DNA of 58,332 nt from Winogradskyella marincola (GTDB lineage Bacteria; Bacteroidota; Bacteroidia; Flavobacteriales; Flavobacteriaceae). Positions 55,886 to 58,332 of the stretch are shown here, piece after piece. A program made the translations under genes and the position numbers. The stretch spans positions 1-58,332 of the forward strand of contig NZ_JARSBN010000009.1 of the NCBI RefSeq assembly GCF_029624125.1, given 5' to 3'. Each line of letters opens with the position of its first letter. Position 1 is the stretch's first letter. The notes beneath the pieces are model-generated. The model saw only the letters and a program-made list of their open reading frames with translations. It made no database searches and was not told where the DNA came from.

Positions 55886-56839
55886 TTGAACGAACTTATT
55901 CTAGAATTAGAAGAAATTACTCCAAAGGAATTCTTCGGTGCACAAAATGCCAATATTGAGCTGCTAAAAAAATACTTTCCAAAACTTAAAATTGTTGCGC
56001 GAGGTAACAAAATTAAAGCCTATGGAGATGAGGATTTATTAGAAGAGTTTGATACACGAATGATGATGCTCATGAAACATTTTGGAAAGTACAATAAGCT
56101 AGATGAAAATGTGATTGAACGAATTTTAACCAGTAACAGTAGCGAAGATTATTCAACTTCTGCAACAAGCGGAGAAGTTATTGTGCATGGTGTAGGAGGA
56201 AAACTTATAAAGGCGCAAACCGTTAATCAAAGAAAACTGGTAGAGAGCATTCGTAAAAATGATATGGTTTTTGCTATAGGTCCTGCTGGTACAGGTAAGA
56301 CATACACAGGTGTAGCATTGGCAGTACAGGCCCTAAAAAATAAAGAAGTAAAACGCATTATACTCACCAGACCAGCTGTAGAAGCTGGTGAAAACTTAGG
56401 ATTTTTACCAGGTGATCTAAAAGAAAAATTAGATCCTTACATGCAGCCATTGTATGATGCATTGCGCGATATGATTCCACACGAAAAATTAGAGAGCTAC
56501 ATAGAAAAAGGTGTTATACAAATTGCACCATTAGCTTTTATGCGTGGTCGTACCTTAGATAATGCATTTGTAATTTTAGACGAAGGACAAAATACGACGC
56601 ATGCCCAAATGAAAATGTTCTTAACACGTATGGGTAAAAATGCCAAGTTTCTTTTAACAGGTGATCCTGGTCAGGTAGATTTACCACGTCGTACCATTTC
56701 TGGATTAAAAGAAGCCTTGCTGGTTCTAAAAAATATAGAAGGCATAGGTATGGTTTATTTGGATGATAAAGATGTAATACGTCATAAATTAGTTAAGAAG
56801 GTTATCGCAGCCTATAAAAGCATAGAAAATAGAGATTAG
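55886..56839 (+). CDS. phoH: PhoH-like ATPase
   Basis: This 317-residue cytoplasmic protein starts at TTG (55886). The sequence NELILELEEITPKEFFGAQN follows, and no suitable ATG lies nearby. An N-terminal KH-like region (about 20-100) precedes a P-loop ATPase: Walker A GPAGTGKT (about 132-139), the LTRPAVEAGENLGFLPGDL signature, Walker B FVILDEGQNTT and the GDPGQVDLP sensor. PhoH-like (YbeZ) proteins are tied to RNA metabolism and ribosome assembly. It is divergent from the SAM-hydrolase-family gene and followed by purC. Confidence 0.93.
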   Translation: MNELILELEEITPKEFFGAQNANIELLKKYFPKLKIVARGNKIKAYGDEDLLEEFDTRMMMLMKHFGKYNKLDENVIERILTSNSSEDYSTSATSGEVIVHGVGGKLIKAQTVNQRKLVESIRKNDMVFAIGPAGTGKTYTGVALAVQALKNKEVKRIILTRPAVEAGENLGFLPGDLKEKLDPYMQPLYDALRDMIPHEKLESYIEKGVIQIAPLAFMRGRTLDNAFVILDEGQNTTHAQMKMFLTRMGKNAKFLLTGDPGQVDLPRRTISGLKEALLVLKNIEGIGMVYLDDKDVIRHKLVKKVIAAYKSIENRD

Positions 56840-56915
56840 TTCTCTTTTTACTAACATTAGGATTCAAGTACTTAAATAGATAAAATAATTAAACGCAAAA
56901 ACGTTTAAAACAAAA

Positions 56916-57863
56916 ATGAGCAACACAATAACAGACACAAATTTTAACTTTCCGAATCAAAAAAGTGTCTACAAAGGAAAGGTAAGAGAAGTATATAATA
57001 TAAACGACGAGCAATTAGTTATGATTGCTACAGATAGATTAAGCGCGTTTGATGTAGTAATGCCAAAGGGTATCCCTTACAAAGGACAAATCTTAAATCA
57101 GATAGCTACAAAAATGATGAAAGACACTGAAGATTTAGTACCAAATTGGTTAGTGTCTACACCAGATCCAAATGTTGCAGTTGGTCATTTGTGTGAACCG
57201 TTTAAGGTAGAGATGGTAATACGTGGCTATATGTCTGGTCATGCAGCCAGAGAATATAAAGCAGGTAAACGTTTACTTTGTGGAGTGCCAATGCCAGAAG
57301 GTATGAAAGAGAATGATAAATTTCCTGAGCCTATAATTACACCAGCTACAAAAGCCGAAATGGGAGACCATGATGAAGACATCTCTCGCGAAGATATTTT
57401 AAAACGAGGTATCGTGTCTGAAGAGGATTATATCGTTTTAGAAGATTATACAAGAAAATTGTTTCAAAGAGGAACTGAGATAGCTGAAAAGCGAGGACTA
57501 ATTCTTGTTGATACAAAATATGAGTTTGGTAAAACTAAGGACGGAAAAATAGTATTGATTGATGAAATCCATACACCGGATTCTTCACGTTATTTTTATG
57601 CAGATGGTTACCAAGAACGTCAAGATAGAGGAGAAGCTCAAAAGCAATTGTCTAAGGAATTTGTTCGCCAATGGTTAATATCTAATGGTTTTCAAGGAAA
57701 AGAAGGGCAGGAGGTACCACATATGAGCGATGAGTATATTGAAACCGTAAGCGATCGTTATATCGAATTATACGAAAATATAACAGGCGAGTCTTTTGTA
57801 AAGGCAGATGTTTCTAATATTTTAGGCCGAATTGAAAAAAATGTACTTCAACATTTAGAATAA
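56916..57863 (+). CDS. purC: Phosphoribosylaminoimidazolesuccinocarboxamide synthase (SAICAR synthetase)
   Basis: This 315-residue enzyme joins aspartate to CAIR in purine synthesis, using ATP. Family signatures are present: [44 protein letters not shown] and [10 protein letters not shown]. The length fits the longer form used by Bacteroidota. It follows the PhoH-like gene by 76 bases and ends at a bidirectional terminator. Confidence 0.97.
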   Translation: MSNTITDTNFNFPNQKSVYKGKVREVYNINDEQLVMIATDRLSAFDVVMPKGIPYKGQILNQIATKMMKDTEDLVPNWLVSTPDPNVAVGHLCEPFKVEMVIRGYMSGHAAREYKAGKRLLCGVPMPEGMKENDKFPEPIITPATKAEMGDHDEDISREDILKRGIVSEEDYIVLEDYTRKLFQRGTEIAEKRGLILVDTKYEFGKTKDGKIVLIDEIHTPDSSRYFYADGYQERQDRGEAQKQLSKEFVRQWLISNGFQGKEGQEVPHMSDEYIETVSDRYIELYENITGESFVKADVSNILGRIEKNVLQHLE

Positions 57864-57886
57864 TTTGTAATATTTTTCCTAAAAAT

Positions 57887-57924
57887 AAAAAAGGGTGTAT
57901 AAATAATTCATACACCCTTTTTTT
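57887..57924. terminator. Bidirectional terminator between purC and the collagen-like gene
   Basis: AAAAAAGGGTGTAT and ATACACCCTTTTTT form a 14-bp stem around a 9-base loop, with T-runs on both strands, between convergent genes. Confidence 0.92.
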
Positions 57925-57944
57925 ATTGATTATTTATCAGTTAT

Positions 57945-58332
57945 TTACAGAGCATACCATGTACCGCCTGAGTAAACAATTTGTACAGCACTACCATTTA
58001 AGGTTAAAGGTGTAGAAATTGTTGAGCCGCTAGCTTTTAAGTTTTTTCCATTTGCATTTAAGGATGTATTTCCTTCGTGATAAATATATACAACTTGGCC
58101 TTCTTGAGGTGTTGCAGGTAAAGTTAATGTCATTGTACCAGTACTTATAACAATTTGACTTACAGATGTGATAGTTGTATTAGAGTTTACTACAGTGATT
58201 GTATAATTTCCACCATCAGCTCCAGCAGGTCCTTGAGGCCCTTGAGGTCCTACAGGTCCAGTTGCGCCATCGGCACCATCAGCTCCAGCAGGCCCTTGAG
58301 GTCCTACAGGTCCAGTTGCACCATCAGCACCA
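57945..58332 (-). CDS. C-terminal part of a collagen-like repeat protein (5' truncated)
   Basis: On the minus strand an open frame runs from the window's end to a TAA stop (57945-57947), giving about 129 residues with no start. The first part is Gly-X-Y triplets (GADGATGPVGPQGPAG repeated). The last 85 or so residues form a beta-rich, non-collagen cap (TLTLPATPQEGQVVYIYHEG to IVYSGGTWYAL). A collagen-like shaft with a C-terminal cap is found in surface fibres and phage tail-fibre-like proteins of Bacteroidota. An internal ATG would give a 62-residue piece, but that is not a separate gene. Confidence 0.85.
   Translation of the reverse strand, partial: GADGATGPVGPQGPAGADGADGATGPVGPQGPQGPAGADGGNYTITVVNSNTTITSVSQIVISTGTMTLTLPATPQEGQVVYIYHEGNTSLNANGKNLKASGSTISTPLTLNGSAVQIVYSGGTWYAL

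Noticed and set aside
57945..58133. 62-codon gene starting at an internal ATG
   Set aside because: The frame stays open through the edge of the window and is preceded by Gly-X-Y repeats, so this is the end of a longer gene.

Overview
The window comes from a low-GC marine-type member of the Flavobacteriaceae (phylum Bacteroidota). Evidence for this is the gliding genes gldF and gldG, many type IX secretion system (T9SS) substrates of both type A and type B, paired PorP/SprF and OmpA-family proteins, a hybrid two-component (HTCS) regulator, lipoproteins with Bacteroidota surface-export signals, and promoter -7 elements of the TAnnTTTG type. I see no RNA genes, CRISPR arrays, insertion sequences or phage genes.

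Layout. (1) 1-12933: the tail of a type B T9SS protein, a PNGase F-like lipoprotein, a type A T9SS protein, a 1320-residue HTCS sensor/regulator, and an operon of an L-type lectin type B substrate with its own PorP/SprF and OmpA partners. Three of these units carry the same 21-bp-spaced TGAAACA direct repeat upstream. (2) 13403-36192: a type A multi-domain adhesin, two TPR membrane proteins (one with an AraC-type DNA-binding domain), and a second, much larger triad (2617-residue type B adhesin, PorP/SprF, OmpA), followed by a 1992-residue type B adhesin with about 13 repeats. (3) 36299-42207: a mixed, partly decayed stretch with a 2H phosphoesterase, a CPBP protease, a broken AraC gene, a MORN-repeat protein, a TauE/SafE permease and a frameshifted DUF4870 gene. 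(4) 42283-50235: a LytS/LytTR pair, an unknown secreted protein and a beta-helix type A T9SS protein. All three transcription units have a 21-bp-spaced CAGAAA direct repeat at a fixed distance from the -7 element. A small lipoprotein follows. (5) 50374-57863: conserved housekeeping genes: dnaN, gldG, an unknown BamE-like gene, gldF, a monooxygenase and a SAM-hydrolase-family gene on the minus strand, then phoH-like and purC on the plus strand. (6) 57945-58332: the C-terminal end of a collagen-like protein.

How the genes may work together. Region 1 reads as a glycoprotein-foraging or attachment module. A surface lipoprotein predicted to release N-glycans, a secreted lectin of a fold that binds N-glycans in eukaryotes, and an HTCS sensor of the class that usually responds to glycans share an operator-like sequence. 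Region 4 looks like a small LytTR regulon that includes its own regulator. Both predictions come from motif spacing read by eye and have not been tested by computation.
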